From: Micropterix aruncella
Lineage: Eukaryota > Arthropoda > Insecta > Lepidoptera > Micropterigidae
Assembly (NCBI GenBank): GCA_944548615.1
Contig: OX155964.1
Span: forward strand, 10,602,925-10,666,924
Direction: 5' to 3'
Length of the DNA stretch: 64,000 nt
In this document: positions 9,493-21,143 of the stretch, piece after piece
Numbering within the stretch: the stretch's first letter is position 1
How the letters are laid out: every line of letters begins with the position of its first letter
Made by a program: the position numbers and the translations under genes
The notes under the pieces: generated by a model
The model's input: only the letters and a program-made list of their open reading frames with translations
Database searches by the model: none
Told to the model about the DNA's origin: nothing

Positions 9493-11140
9493 TATAGGTT
9501 GGCCCTTTTTGCTGATTACTTGAGAGATAGGCAGCAGTATGTGAAACTTGGCCTTTTTGATTTTAAGTCGTACCAGACCTGCTCTCGCGTGAATCAGGGA
9601 TCAAACCTCAGGCCCCTGCTGTTCAATCTCTTTGTTATCTGAGTAAAGTAATCGTGTCTGCTGTTTAATGTTCGCCGACGATATTAAATTGTACATGTCT
9701 ACTGGAATTCTGTGGCCTGCGAGCTTTTCCAGCGCGATATTGACGCCGTTTGGTCTTGGAGCCAGAATAAAAATCTCTCATTCAATGTCTCTAAATGTTC
9801 AGTTACTACATACACTAGATCGACCTCACCTCGTATGATTACTTCATCGCTGGCGATGTGCTTACTAGAGTTGCGAAGGTGAAGGATCTAGGAGTTCTCT
9901 TTGATTCTCAGCTTACGTTCAAGGAGCACACCACTGATTTATCTAAGTCCTCTTTTAAATTACTAGGTTTCGTTATTCGGAAGCTAAAGCATTTACACAA
10001 TGTCCGGGCTATGCACACATTGTATAATTCAATTGTGAGAAGTAGATTGGAAACGAATGCAGTAATATGGAATCCACATGAGGATCTTTATATCATAATA
10101 ATAAATAAATAAATAATAAACTCTTTATTTGCACTTAAAAAAAGTATACAAAAAAGGCGAGCTTATTGCCACATGGCAATGTCTTACAGCTAACCTAAAC
10201 ATAGTGGTACATGCGCGCATAGTGAAAATAAAGATTATTACATAACATACAGACAAGTGGAAGAATTTAAGACTAATAGTGCCCGAGGAGAGGAAATTGG
10301 GAGAGGAACAGGAGAGAAAGGGAAGAACTGGTTACTTCTTAGAAAGGTAGTAATCCTTAAGGTGAGTCTTGAACGATGGTAAAGAAGGCGAGTTTCGTAT
10401 ATTTGCTGGGAGATCGTTCCAGAGTCTTGCACCATGGACACAGAAAGAATAGGAATAGAAATCACTATTATGACTCGGAATTTTTAATAAACTGTCAGAG
10501 GCTGACCGAAGTACGAGACCGTGGGAACTTAGTGGTTCAAAAAGCTCCTGGAGATCATCATCATATCATCATGCTGGAAAAAAACTAAAATGTTTTTTAC
10601 ACTTTGTATATTTCAAGAAATACGGCTATTATCCCTACTTATACCCTACTACTTTTTTACTAGGCATGGTGGGCTATAATTCCCTTGAATTGCGTAGAGA
10701 AATGCTCACCATGGCCTACGTTTTTAAGCTGGTCCGGGGCAAAGTTGATAATCCTAGTATGCTAGTGAAGATTTGTCTCTTTGTTCCGGATAACTACATT
10801 CGAGCTCGGTCACATACTCTATTTGCGGAGCCGTCCTCGCGTACTAACTCAAATCGATGGAGTCTCCTTACGCATGCCTTGCGATACATAAAGGATATTT
10901 TTACTGCGAGCCCACATCTCTTCAAGGTATGGGCATTGCGGTACCTGTTTATGCTAGAATATAAGATCGATTGTTTCGGTATTTTATTTTTTTATGTATT
11001 CTGTTACTGTTACTGTTTTTAATGCTTCAGCTTGCATATTTAATGCCTTTTATGTTTATGTATATTAATAACATCTCAACGAATTGGTGTGTACTGTTAT
11101 GTTGATTTGTTAAATAAATAAAAATAAAAATAAATAATAA
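9493..11140 (+). mobile_element. Jockey-like LINE (L3), decayed and interrupted
   Basis: Plus-strand fragments of one ORF2: RT pieces with stops and frame changes at 9500-9860, an open thumb segment at 9858-10085 (VKDLGVLFDSQLTFKEHT ... MHTLYNSIVRSRLE), then an interruption at 10088-10560. The C-terminus resumes from about 10561 to 11022 (MVGYNSLELRREMLTMAYVFKLVRGK, FVPDNYIRARSHTLF). The 3' end is an AAATAAAAATAAAT tail at 11112-11140. FADD is destroyed (near 9675 the reading is broken). Further scraps of the family are at 14385, 16688 and 19808. Confidence 0.8.
10088..10560 (-). mobile_element. Second LINE 3' fragment nested in the Jockey-like LINE
   Basis: The insert begins on the plus strand with a reversed tail (AATAATAAATAAATAAATAATAAAC, i.e. 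a 3' tail read backwards) followed by CTCTTTATTTGCAC, a common 3' end of insect LINEs. The host ORF breaks after NPHEDLY at 10085 and resumes at about 10561, with ATATCAT words on both sides as the likely short duplication. The inserted segment itself codes for nothing clear. Confidence 0.65.
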
Positions 11141-11731
11141 AGAGAAAGCCATAAATCCTCATTAGTGTACTTTCCGAAATTTTAGTCGGTAATGTAAATA
11201 GCGGTGCCTCTAAACATTAATGCCACTAGTTATTTAATGCCACTACGTCACTAATTCTAATAAATGCCACTAACGCTTTGCTTTCGCTAGATAGCTATAT
11301 GTCTCGATTAATAATGTTATTGTCCGTCATATTATTATTCCTTTGGCAACCTATCAAAAAAAAAAAATCCTTTAAAACAATTTAACCCCAAGACCAAAGC
11401 ACCTCATCATTCATTATAGTTATTATGAGCTGCAGCAATTATTACGATTTCAACAAATAATATAGCATCGTTTCAAGGCTTGCTGGGTTTCAGGAAGAAC
11501 TTTGTTTATGCAACTACCTATTTATACCGTAGCGAATGACGTTGCAAGATTGGGCCCAAAAGGAAAGGAATATCCTTAAGGCAAGAAAATTGAGATTTAT
11601 ACCCAGATTCAGCATTTTTTTTCTGAATCGATAAAGATAAAAACAAAAGCAGGAATGTCTTTAATGCACGATATAATGTTGTAAATTCATTATGTTATAC
11701 CATACCCTTATTATATCATACTAGTAGAATA

Positions 11732-12110
11732 AACCCGGTGGTGCTCAAGTGACCTCTATGGCGGGTTCATGGCGATCGGTTGAACGGTATAGAAGTTGAC
11801 GAGCTGCATCGGTATCTAGTGGCGAGTTACAACAATTTGGATAGCCCGAAATATTATTTGCGCTCAATTACCTATGTATACAGGTTTCCATCTAGTGGCA
11901 AGTTACAACAAAGTAGATAGCGCGAAAATGTCATTCGATTTCAAATACCCATGCATACCAACTTTCATGGCGATCGGTTGAACGGTATAGAAGTTGTTTT
12001 AGTAGCGAGTTACAACAAAGTGGATAGCATAAAAGCCTTCTCTATGAAAAATACAAATATATGCCAACTTGTATACTGATCGGTCAAACGGTATATTATA
12101 AACATTAATA
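11732..12110. repeat. Degenerate tandem repeat with ATCGGTTGAACGGTATAGAA words
   Basis: The block carries two copies of ATGGCGATCGGTTGAACGG and four of a TAGTGGCGAGTTACAACAAAGTGGATAGC-like unit at irregular 80-110-bp spacing. It is non-coding and looks like a decayed satellite or the inner repeat of an unidentified element. Confidence 0.55.
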
Positions 12111-12629
12111 TGCAAATATTAATATTACATTTTTGCTTTATAAATCCTATTTTTTCTATTACCCAATTATCAACGTACTCATGTTATTTGTATTATGAGT
12201 TTTTCATGCAACCGTGTTAAACTTTGCATAGGATAGTAAATTACTTTTGTGTAAATAGGTTTTCTGTAAAACTTCAAATTAAACAATTATTATCAGTAGC
12301 GCTCCCTCCATTATCCACCCACTCAGCAAAGTTATGTTTCGTAAAGTTTACGAGCTAAACCCACTCATTGCGTTGCATTATCAGTTGACTGCAGAATCCA
12401 TTAAATAAATTTGGTTTCATTACGTCTAGAGAATGCCCGAGTGGCATACGTAATTAAGTATGCCTATTTTAGTCATTTATTGTTATAACCATCATAATTA
12501 ATGATTAATAACAGAACTCAGATTCAGTGTCGCATACGATGCGTTTATTGCTGATAATAACGTTCATGATTATTTACATATTCTGGCAAGAGCTAATGAC
12601 CCGTCTGCCAGATATTTAGAGTACACACG
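12111..12629. other. Non-coding spacer
   Basis: No gene, RNA gene or repeat recognised. Confidence 0.3.
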
Positions 12630-12690
12630 CAGTGCCGGATTATCCAATAGGCCAAGTAGGCACCGGCGTAGGGGCCCCATGCCTTTTAGA
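12630..12690 (+). mobile_element. Solo end of another hAT-type element
   Basis: CAGTGCCGGATTATCCAATAGG followed by AGGCACCGGCGTAGGGGCCCC is a hAT-like terminus of a type widespread in animals. No matching right end was found downstream, so only one end survives. Confidence 0.5.
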
Positions 12691-12769
12691 TCAATATATT
12701 CATACATTTTAAAATTGTTTCTAATATATCGAAAAAATCATTGAATTGAAATTCTAAGCAGAAAATGTT

Positions 12770-13180
12770 TAACCGCCCTACCTTTGGGTTATTATTCAAA
12801 AAGTTGGTTAAAAATCGTCGTTATTTATTATATTATTATATATTTAGATTTAAAAATTATATTTCTTAATAAAAATACTTAAGTATTTATATTTCCTAAT
12901 AAAAATACTTAAGTAAAAGTTGGTTAAAAATCGTCGTTATTTATTATATTATTATATATTTAGATTTAAAAATTATATTTCTTAATAAAAATACTTAAGT
13001 AGGAAACTTTTTTTTACACAATAGACCCATTTATTACTCTTTTTTGTATTATTATTATTCGGCTTTTTTTAAATAGTTTATTTTAATTAAACGTACATGA
13101 TACGGTTTTTTGCGTTCGGGCGATAATATAGAGGATGTATCACGTACGTTCGTATAGGTAGAGCGGTTAATAAACTTTTT
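12770..13180. repeat. Dispersed repeat E with internal 116-bp tandem duplication
   Basis: The stretch beginning AAGTTGGTTAAAAATCGTCG at 12801 is repeated at 12917 with about 86 identical bases. The outer words (ACCGCCCTACCTTTGGG, ACGTACATGATACGG, TATCACGTACGTTCG) match, inverted, the block at 4545-4810. Confidence 0.65.
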
Positions 13181-13349
13181 GATCAAAGTAATAGTATAAT
13201 TGATATAATTTATCGACAGTTGGCCGCTGCCAGTCTGTGCGATCGGATTTTGATTATATGTGCGTCTTTGCTATGCCACATAAGTCTTGCCAGAAATGTT
13301 TAACGACCCGCTTTGGCTCCTCCCTAGAGAGTTATAAAGACACCGTACC

Positions 13350-13865
13350 ATTCTGTCTCCCGTGATAAGAACGTAAAAACTTTGTGGGCAGTAAGTAAGA
13401 TTACGTCAATAGCCCGTAAGTGTCCAATGACTTGCCGCGAGGCACTGGGAAGTGCCAACGAGCGGGCCATCCTAGCGCTCTTACTATCAGATTTGAACGG
13501 ATTTCTTCATCTGGTCTGGTCACAGATTCGAAGTCGCCGAGGTGCTCTATGCCCGTCAAGCTCACATGGGATCAGGTGGTAAACGGATCATTTCTCAGGA
13601 TAGATGACGCCAGGTCAACAAATACCCCCGCTTCTTAGGAAACATATATATACGTTACGAGACTCCCCGGTTTATAAGCCGGATCGCGCTTGGCTGCGCA
13701 AACCGTCCAGTTCCGCCTGAAATATTCCCCGGATCGGAACCTCCGATCTTAACTGTAGGTAACAGCCGCAGGCAGAATTCACAGCAGCCCTTCCATGTTA
13801 GTCTCTCTTCAAGGAAGCTACCAGATGGGAGCTGAACGCAGTGAGTTGAGCCGACCTAAGATAAC
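13350..13865 (-). mobile_element. Family B retroposon fragment, copy 3
   Basis: A diverged relative of the elements at 25368 and 18849. It carries GATAGATGACGCCAGGTCAAC, AACCGTCCAGTTCCGCC and the 5' end block AGGAAGCTACCAGATGGGAGC. No long ORF, no target duplication visible. Confidence 0.6.
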
Positions 13866-14384
13866 TCAGACAGTCCATTACGCCCAAGCTGCAAGGAACC
13901 ATTAGGAACTCATCAAGTTGTACAGGTGGGACAGTTATTCGGCTAAGCGATGGAACAGGAACTGACTAGAATGGTCATTACGGTCATTCATAGCTCATCT
14001 AATGTCGTCAGTGACGTTGATTACCGCCGCGGCTGTGCCGAAATCCAGATTAAGGCTGATCCAACCTGCTATGAGAATTAAGAATTAAGTTCAGCTGTTC
14101 ATATGCCAGCGTTTAAGAATTTTTAAGAAGATGAGTAGGTTCAATGTCGGCCTGAAATAATTTTCGGGCTGTCGAACGGATACTTCAGGCAGGGAATGAT
14201 TAGCGCGAGTAGTTGATAATGAAGTACAGCTGCAAGTATAGGCTTGAAAATTGGAGGAAAGAGTCTTAAGACGATATGGCTCTCTCGTTGATAATACACA
14301 GGAAACGAGCCTGACTGTTGGAGGATTCGATCCTGGTCATGGCAACAATTGAGATTCATGGATATCTCGGACAAGACGGGCACT
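13866..14384. other. Unclassified, probably transposon-derived DNA
   Basis: Moderately GC-rich sequence between two element fragments. A minus-strand open frame at 14141-14383 has no recognisable domain and is not called as a gene. Confidence 0.3.
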
Positions 14385-14640
14385 GTCCTTACTTATACCC
14401 TACTAGTTTTTACCAGGCATAGTGGGCTATAATTCCCTTAAATTGCGCAGAGAAATGCTCCATGGCCTAAGATTATAAGCTGTTTTGGTCAGTTGATAAT
14501 CCTAGCACGATGGCAAAGATTTATCTCATTGTTCCGGATGATTGTAATTGATCTCGATCATATAATCTATTCGCGGAGCCGTCCTCGCGAAAGAACCTAG
14601 GTCAGTGGAGTCTTCTTATATTTCTGTGCCTGTATTGGAG
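14385..14640 (+). mobile_element. Jockey-like LINE (L3) C-terminal scrap
   Basis: Matches 10640-10890 at nucleotide level (ACTTATACCCTACTA, GTGGGCTATAATTCCCTT, GCGGAGCCGTCCTCGCG) but has frame breaks and stops. TACAT-type pentamers follow at 14664-14684. Confidence 0.65.
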
Positions 14641-15886
14641 TCCCGTAAAAAAATCAGTAGGTATACATTACATTACATTACATTTTCTTCGTGTCCAATT
14701 GACGGCTAAAGACCGCTCTTGGACTTGTCAAAATAATTGGGTTAGGTAGTAAGTTTCGTTACTACTCTTTACTGAACATACATAGGTAGTCAAGAATTAA
14801 CTACTAGATTGTCAAACTATAAATATAAATAATCAAAATAGAAGCTTAATATTTGAAGTAGTTAGTAATTCGAAAAATTTCGTAGTAAAATTATTTATCG
14901 TAATATTTAAATTGTCAGTGTCTCGGCAAAATAGTTGTAGGTATTTAGAATTAACTACCAATAATATTAATAATAAAATATTCATAATACCGTAAACATT
15001 CCACACAACAAAGCCGTGAATATATGTATTCTACAGTTTTGAATAAGGGAATCACTAACATAGTATATTAAAGAAACCATGGAAACGAGAGAAACCATGG
15101 AAACGAGAGGCAAGAAAAATAACAAAAAAAAAAAAAAAAGAAGTAACATATTTTGTTTTAAAATTTTCATTCTTTCACAATGTAACAAATAGAAATAATT
15201 GAATTCATAATTAATTTGAGCCACATTGAAAGTGGAATTATAAAGTGACAAGAAAACAGTTTTTTATTCAACCTTCAAGCGGTAGAGACAAAAATAATAG
15301 TCAGTGTTCGGAAAACTTTCGATAATTGAGTGCACAAGAGAGAACTTCGCGAGACCAGACTTCGACAGGACCGAGTTTATAACCCGACCCCGACGATATC
15401 TACGCTTCGCAGGACAGTACTGCTCTTCAAACGGTAAGCGACAATAACAGCTTATACCTTGATGCCTCAATTATGCGAGCGGCTAGATTTACAAACTAGT
15501 GGAGACTAGATCGATCTTATAGGAAAAGAGATCGCTGCGGAATCTGCAAAAGGAGACCGTACGATACAAGAGCTTAAGGTCACCTTGTATCGCAACTCGC
15601 CGAGGAGAGACACGCCTCTACGAGTACCTGGTGTGCCATCGGCAGTAAAACGCCGGTTCACATCACCCCTGGGTGCCACCAAAATTGCACCTTGTCGTTC
15701 TATGGCTACCCTAAAATAAGGTGGCAGATTTTCGATCGGTTTAACCGCTGACCGCTGGATTTGCCACTACAGTCAGTACAATGTTAAATAATCAAATTAA
15801 ATCTACGTTATGCATTTTAAACTAAAAGTACAGATATAAGACCATATAAAACAATCAGATAATAAGGCTCTACTTTTTTAAGTAAT
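14641..15886. other. Non-coding; short duplications
   Basis: A 17-bp word GAAACCATGGAAACGAGAG is tandemly doubled at about 15073-15108, followed by an A tract. The GC-richer part 15480-15770 looks transposon-derived but is not classified. Confidence 0.3.
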
Positions 15887-16400
15887 TTAAATGGGCACAA
15901 TATTTGAAAAATCATGGCCCTCAAATTCGGCCAAATTATAGAAAGGGTGGCCTATCAGCATCTCCTTGATGTTTTTTATGAATTTTATGTCCTCCAGCTG
16001 TTTAAATTTTGTAGGGAGTAGATTATAGAATTTAATGCTAAGGTACAAGTAGCTTTTCTGTACTTTTGCCAGTCGTATTCGGGGTACGCATAAAAGGGAG
16101 CTACCGCGGGTATGATGCGAGTGAATGTCTGCATTAATTGGTGTTTCTGTTAGGTGCTGTCTAGCATACATTAAACACTGGTATATGAACGCCGAATACA
16201 TAGTCATTACCCTTGCCTTGATGAAATATTCTTTGCATGTGAGGTCCTAGTCGTTACCTGATACATGCTGCGCAGTGCTCTCTTTTGCAAAAGAAAGATT
16301 CTTTTACTGGTTGCAGCATTTCCCCAAAATAGTAGTCCGTAAGTCATTAATGAGTTAAAATACGCAAAGTATATATTGTATCTAACAAACAAAATCGAGT
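15887..16400 (-). mobile_element. LINE ORF2 C-terminal part with frameshift
   Basis: Minus-strand reading: YNIYFAYFNSLMTYGLLFWGN, QKRALRSMYQV, then a frame change near 16207, then the HHTRGSSLL and VPRIRLAKVQKSYLY segment and FYNLLPTKFKQLE. This is the thumb/C-terminal region of a Jockey/CR1-type LINE, 5' truncated and broken. Confidence 0.75.
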
Positions 16401-16687
16401 GAAGTAAATATAGGAAAAAGTTGAATAGACATCACCATATTCTGGACCGGGTGTTTTAGACGCCATTTTCCAAAATGCCCGACCCAGTTTTTATTTTGTA
16501 TACATTTCTGCTCCTGTGACGGTGATAATCATTATTTAGGTGTCTAAATATATACTTTTCAGGGCAAGGAGTTGATTAAGATGGTTTGTGATGTTAGATG
16601 ACTGCTATTTATTAAAGAAAACCAGTTCTTTTCGATTTTACGCGTACATTACGATAAACGTACTATATTCGACAGCGTCAGACCTGG

Positions 16688-16985
16688 ATATTTTTACAGC
16701 GAGCCCACATTTCTTCAAGGTGCTAATAGTCCTACTTATTTATGTAAAATTGAGATAATTGTTGCTATTCTTTATGTTCTCTGTTTTATTTTCTTTTCTT
16801 CTTCTAATGCATGTACTTGCATATGTAATGCTTATTTAAAACATGTTGTGTATGTAGTTATAATATTTTTAAAGTTTCTTCGCATGCATTTATCTTTTCG
16901 CATGCGTTTATCTTTGTATTACATCTTAACTGATTGGTCTTAGCTGTAGCAAAGATTTGTTTATAAAGTGAAATAAATAAATAAA
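16688..16985 (+). mobile_element. Jockey-like LINE (L3) 3' UTR copy
   Basis: Shares GATATTTTTACAGCGAGCCCAC and the downstream 3' UTR with 10895-11130, and ends with an AAATAAATAAATAAAC tail. Confidence 0.65.
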
Positions 16986-17007
16986 CAAGTGAATATATTA
17001 AACAGAA

Positions 17008-17290
17008 TAAAAAAACACGACTGCCGTTACAGAAAGTGAATTGTGTATATCATTATTTTTATTGCAGTTTTTTAAATAAATATTTGTGGTTTATGTATTT
17101 ATCCATATAGATAGATGCATATTTTCGGAACGTACTCAAGCAGACCTTTCATTTGACACTAAAAAGGATATATTTATGCTAATTTATTAACATTTGGACA
17201 TTTAGACAACTACTTATATTTGGACACTTAGGGTGCCTTATGAGACTCGGGATGACATATCGATTATAACAATACCTTACACTTCTAAAT
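17008..17290 (+). repeat. Dispersed repeat D, copy 1
   Basis: About 290 bp shared, same orientation, with 53696-53995. Common words: ACGACTGCCGTTAC, TTTGTGGTTTATGTATTTAT, ACATTTGGACATTTAGACAA, ACTCGGGATGACATA. Non-coding. Confidence 0.75.
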
Positions 17291-17656
17291 CGGTTTAAGC
17301 GTTTAGAAGTTATGGTGGAATAATGAAACGGAAAACATATATGAATCCTGAACTCATTACACTCATTTTTTGTTGGGCAGTCGTGTAATAAAATAAGTAA
17401 AGACAAAGTTTCTGCTAGAGTCACGCACGAGGAAGACAACATCGCGTCTACAACCATGGTCTACAACAAAGAAGACAAAGATTTTGTGTGTTGGTTAGAT
17501 AAATATTGACAAGATATCTATTATATTAATTACAAAAATCGATGTAGGTACGTATTTATATAATTTATTGAAGACTTTCATATATCACTATTTTGAAAAA
17601 AAACAATGAATACATTACAAACATGTCAATTTTTAAAGCAACAAAGATGTACTTAC

Positions 17657-17985
17657 GTTAAAGGAATTTAGGTAAGTGTGTGAGGTCGTCTATCCAACAG
17701 GTTCGCGCACTGGCTAAAATATAGATTAGCCCGCAGATTGATACTGTATTAAGTGACCCTTCTCACAATCCAGACGCCTAACGAGACTAATGGACAAATA
17801 TAGAGCTAATTTTCGTATCGCGCGGTCGCGGCTAGTTCGCGGGCCGGCGGCGATGCGTCTGGTTACTTGGTTACTGGTTGCTCGGGTTGTCGCGCCGACG
17901 CCCGCCTCCGCCGCCTGCCAAGACGTGTCAGCCAGATCGGATCGCTTTAAAATTTAAAGGACCGCGCCGAGCCGCTATCAGGGAT
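17657..17985 (-). promoter_or_regulatory. CpG-rich candidate promoter and 5' UTR exon (possibly of the globin gene)
   Basis: 17811-17985 is the most CpG-rich non-repeat stretch in this part of the window (TCGCGCGGTCGCGGC, CGGGCCGGCGGCG). On the minus strand a TTTAAAATTTAAAG AT-box precedes it, and a consensus splice donor AAC|GTAAGTAC lies at 17656. Since the globin exon begins at an acceptor just before its ATG, an untranslated first exon is expected somewhere to the right. This is a candidate only, implying a 14-kb intron. A plus-strand donor-like AG|GTAAGTG is also present at about 17671. Confidence 0.22.
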
Positions 17986-18057
17986 TGCCTCGCGTTAGGG
18001 TTGTCGCACGTCCCGCTGAAACGAAGAAAATTATTGCTCAGATAAGGGCACTTTCGA

Positions 18058-19345
18058 GTTGTCGTCTCCATATGCCTCAGGAGGTTAAAACGATATATGA
18101 TTGTTCTTTCAATCTGGGAGCTAATGGGCCCTGTTGGAGTTGGCCACGAAGACCCATTCGTTCAGGGTCGTTCATACTCACGGGTCACACCCATTCGGCG
18201 GCCTTTACGCAGAAGGGAGAGCCAGGGTAGGACGCTGGCCTGCGGGCCAGTCTCCCCTAGGAGTCAACCTTCGGGCGTTCCTGGACGGTTGCTTACCGTG
18301 CGGCGCACCGTGCAGCGTCAGCCAATCGATTGTGCACTCCGACTAACAGCCGTGGGAGTATGGGAACAGTAATGGTTCCTATAGAGCGGGTGTGGTTGTT
18401 AACCTTATGGCAACTGCTCTTGAAATGACCACCGGCTCTTGAAATGATTCGGCCACCCAAATCCAAGTGAAGAGCCGGGCAAAGGATGCCGTGTTCCGCA
18501 TCAGATTCAGAGTGCCGTGTTATGCCGTGTTCCGCATCGTGTTCAGAATCACCGCTTCACAAGGGAGAGGACCGCGCAAGCGACCTCCGACTCGTAACCA
18601 GTCGGGAGACTCTGGTTGCAACTGGTAGTAAGGACGCGAGTGTCGACCCGCTTGTTGACTTACCTGGCTATCTCGCGGTAAGGCGTTGACTTCTTACGGG
18701 CATGTGGCGGAACTTGACGGTGGATTGTTTTTGTCATAAGTCTTCTGCGATCACCTCACGGGAGACAGAACGATGAATATAGTTAAAACTTCCCGAGGTG
18801 ACGGGTTCGCCCATTGTAGTCGGCAGCTCTAGTTGTTCTTTCAATCTGGAGTGAACGTAGAGACTAAGGGACAATACAGTCCACTGTCCAGCTACCTCAA
18901 CTCACCCGTGAGAGTCCGACACTTCACAGCGTTGCACTAGAAAGTAAAACCAGCGGGCAGCCCCGTGCCCACACTCCCAGTTATGGCCAAATTTTTCCGT
19001 CCTCCCGACTGGGTACGGGTGTGAAGTGGCTTGCGCGACCTCTGCGGTAATCTTTTGCCCGACTGACCACACAGGATCGGTCGGACAATCGGTCGTTTCA
19101 AGAGCGGGTAATATTAGGTCAACAACCACCTCCGCTTCATGAGAAACAGTATATCGTTTCCAGACTCCCACGATTATTTGCCGGAGTGCACTGTCAATTG
19201 GCTGACGCCGCAAGATGCGCCCGGAAAACATCACCCGAGGGAAACTGATCCAGCTGCCTATTTAGTGGCCGGAGAAACAGGAGTCCTTACCAGGCTCGAA
19301 TTTCTTCGTGGAGGCTATCGGATGGGTGCTGAACCGTGATCTGGA
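18058..19345 (-). mobile_element. Family B retroposon copy 2, interrupted by family A copy 2
   Basis: The left piece 18058-18116 (GCCTCAGGAGGTTAAAACG...) and the right piece 18849-19345 (GAGTGAACGTAGAGACTAAGGG ... GAGGCTATCGGATGGGTGC) together read as one reversed element. Family A copy 2 sits between them with a perfect duplicated target. The 5' end (right side) is truncated relative to family A. Non-coding. Confidence 0.7.
18117..18832 (+). mobile_element. Family A retroposon, copy 2 (nested in family B)
   Basis: Begins GGAGCTAATGGGCCC and ends GTAGTCGGCAGCTCTAG; about 716 bp. It is flanked by a 16-bp duplication TTGTTCTTTCAATCTG (18101-18116 and 18833-18848). It is longer than copies 1, 3 and 4 because of small internal duplications near 18420-18550 (a TGCCGTGTTCCGCATC word occurs twice). 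Confidence 0.85.
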
Positions 19346-19807
19346 CCGATCCAAGAAAGAGGCGGGGCGTAGTGGCCCAAATGAACGAGAACCATTAACA
19401 ACCCACAAGGGCAATCATATGTATATGGCCGCCTGGCCTATAAAGCGGTAAAGAGGTGTTCGATAAAAAACCACGAGACCCCTTGGGGTCAGATTCGCTA
19501 AAATCGCCGAAAAGAAAGACCCATTTTGTCGATTGTTTTATTTTTTTCAGATTCCAAACTGTACAGTCGACTTAAGTCCCTGATGTAGTCCGTATACACA
19601 TCTAATCATTTCCTTCCGTAGTATTTTAAAACTATTTTGCTATGCCATTCTCCATGCTTATACGGTATCCTTTATTGTTTAAATTTTAAAATGTCTAATT
19701 TGCAGTAAAAAAGACAAAATATTCAGAAATACACGCCGTTTACAAAAGTTGACCAGGGATACGTAAATAAACGACAAACGCTTCAAAAAGGTGTGTACTC
19801 TGATCAA

Positions 19808-19862
19808 TTTATTTTTACTGCTAGCCCGCACCTCTACAAGGTAATGGGCATTGCGCAACTTA
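19808..19862 (+). mobile_element. Scrap of Jockey-like LINE (L3)
   Basis: ATTTTTACTGCTAGCCCGCACC and AAGGTAATGGGCATTGCG match the C-terminal coding end of the element at 10895-10940. Confidence 0.45.
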
Positions 19863-19944
19863 ATCTCTTCAGAAAGGGATCGGCTCTGTTTCATTCTTCA
19901 GGTTAACTGTACTTATATATTTAATACTTATTATGCTTAATGAT

Positions 19945-20608
19945 GGGAGCTAATGGGCCCTTGCTGAGTTGGCCACGAAGACCCATTCTGTTTCAGGGTC
20001 GGTCACACTCACGGGTCAACACCCATCCGATGGCCTCCACGCATGGGGTGCGAGCCTGGGTAGGACACTGGGTCAACCGGTCTCCCCTGGGAATCAATCC
20101 TCTGGCGCTCCTGGACGGTCTGCGCACCGAGCGGCGCAAGCCAATCGATTGTGCTCTCCGACTAACAATCGGGGGAGTCTGGGAACTGTATTGTTTCCTA
20201 TAGAGCGGGGGTAGTTGTCTACCTTACGGCGACTGCTCTTGAAATGACCATTGGCCATCCGATCCCGGTTCAGAGTCGGGCAAAGGACGCCTTGGTCCGC
20301 GATAGATTCGGTATACTCCGTTTCACCGCTTCGTAAGGGAGAGGACCGCGCAAGCGACCTCGAACTCGGAACCAATCGAGAGACCGGAGAAATCTGGTCA
20401 CAATTGGTAGTTAGGGCGCGAGGGCCGCCCGCCAGGTAACATACCTGGCTACTCGCGGTAAGGCGTTGGTCTCTAACGGGTTGTGGCGTAGCTAGACGTC
20501 GGATTTGTTATGTCCAAAGTCTTCTACGCTCACTGCACGGTCGATAGAACGATGAATCGTTAAAACGTCCTGCGGTGACGGGTTCGCCCGTTGTGGTTGA
20601 CATCTCAA
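19945..20608 (+). mobile_element. Family A retroposon, copy 3
   Basis: 664 bp, start GGGAGCTAATGGGCCC, end GGTTCGCCCGTTGTGGTTGACATC. It is flanked by the 13-bp duplication TATGCTTAATGAT (19932-19944 and 20609-20621). Closest in length to copies 1 and 4, so 663-664 bp is probably the full-length unit. Confidence 0.88.
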
Positions 20609-20924
20609 TATGCTTAATGATATGTCCATATTGGCTTAGTATTTCTGTACAGTGATGACACTGTATAATAAACAAAGTGATGTTATAAATTATGTTATTG
20701 TTTAGCAATTCCTTAATATATTTCAGCAATTTCTGATTGTATTGTAGTATTATGTATGTTGTATGGTCTATTTTCAATGTGCAAATACAATTAATTACTA
20801 TCTTATAAGTGTTGATTTGAGAAAGGATAATATGTAAATAAATAAATCAAAAGTCCTGGGTTCAATTACTTATCTGAAGATCGTCAAAAAACCACAACAG
20901 ATAGTTCTATACTTAGTTATCTAA

Positions 20925-21143
20925 TCCTACTAATATTATAAACGCGAAAGTTTGTATGTATGTATGGATGTTTGTTACTCTTTCACGCAAAAACTACTAA
21001 ATGGATTTTGATGGAACTTTACAATAATATAGCTTATACATCAGAATAACACATAGGCTATAATTTATAAAGATGTATGGTTTTCTATCATCATTATCAC
21101 AATTTTCTATCACCACGCGGGTAAAACCGCTAGGCGCAGCTAG
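20925..21143 (+). mobile_element. Non-autonomous Helitron
   Basis: A 5' terminus TCCTACTAATATTATAAACG, the body words GCGAAAGTTTGTATG, TCACGCAAAAACTACTAAA, GATTTTGATGGAACTTTAC and AACACATAGGCTATAATTTAT, and a 3' terminus GCTAGGCGCAGCTAG followed by T. The element is inserted between A and T with no duplication, as rolling-circle elements do. This is a very common lepidopteran Helitron type. No Rep/helicase is encoded. Confidence 0.88.

Larger units (their letters stand above)
8610..11731. repeat. Pair of ~310-bp inverted repeats 2.5 kb apart
   Basis: The left arm, about 8610-8935, begins TATGATATAATACGGGTATGG. The right arm, about 11400-11731, ends CCATACCCTTATTATATCATA. They are inverted relatives over most of their length and share GCTGAATCTGGGTATAAATC, CGACGTCATTCGCTACGG and GCAGTTGCATA-like words. 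They may be the long terminal inverted repeats of one DNA transposon later filled with other elements, or two copies of one MITE. The arms contain a TATAAATAGG box (8811-8820), so they could carry a promoter. Confidence 0.6.

Noticed and set aside
14141..14383. 80-codon minus-strand frame
   Set aside because: Lies between LINE scraps and shows no recognisable domain.
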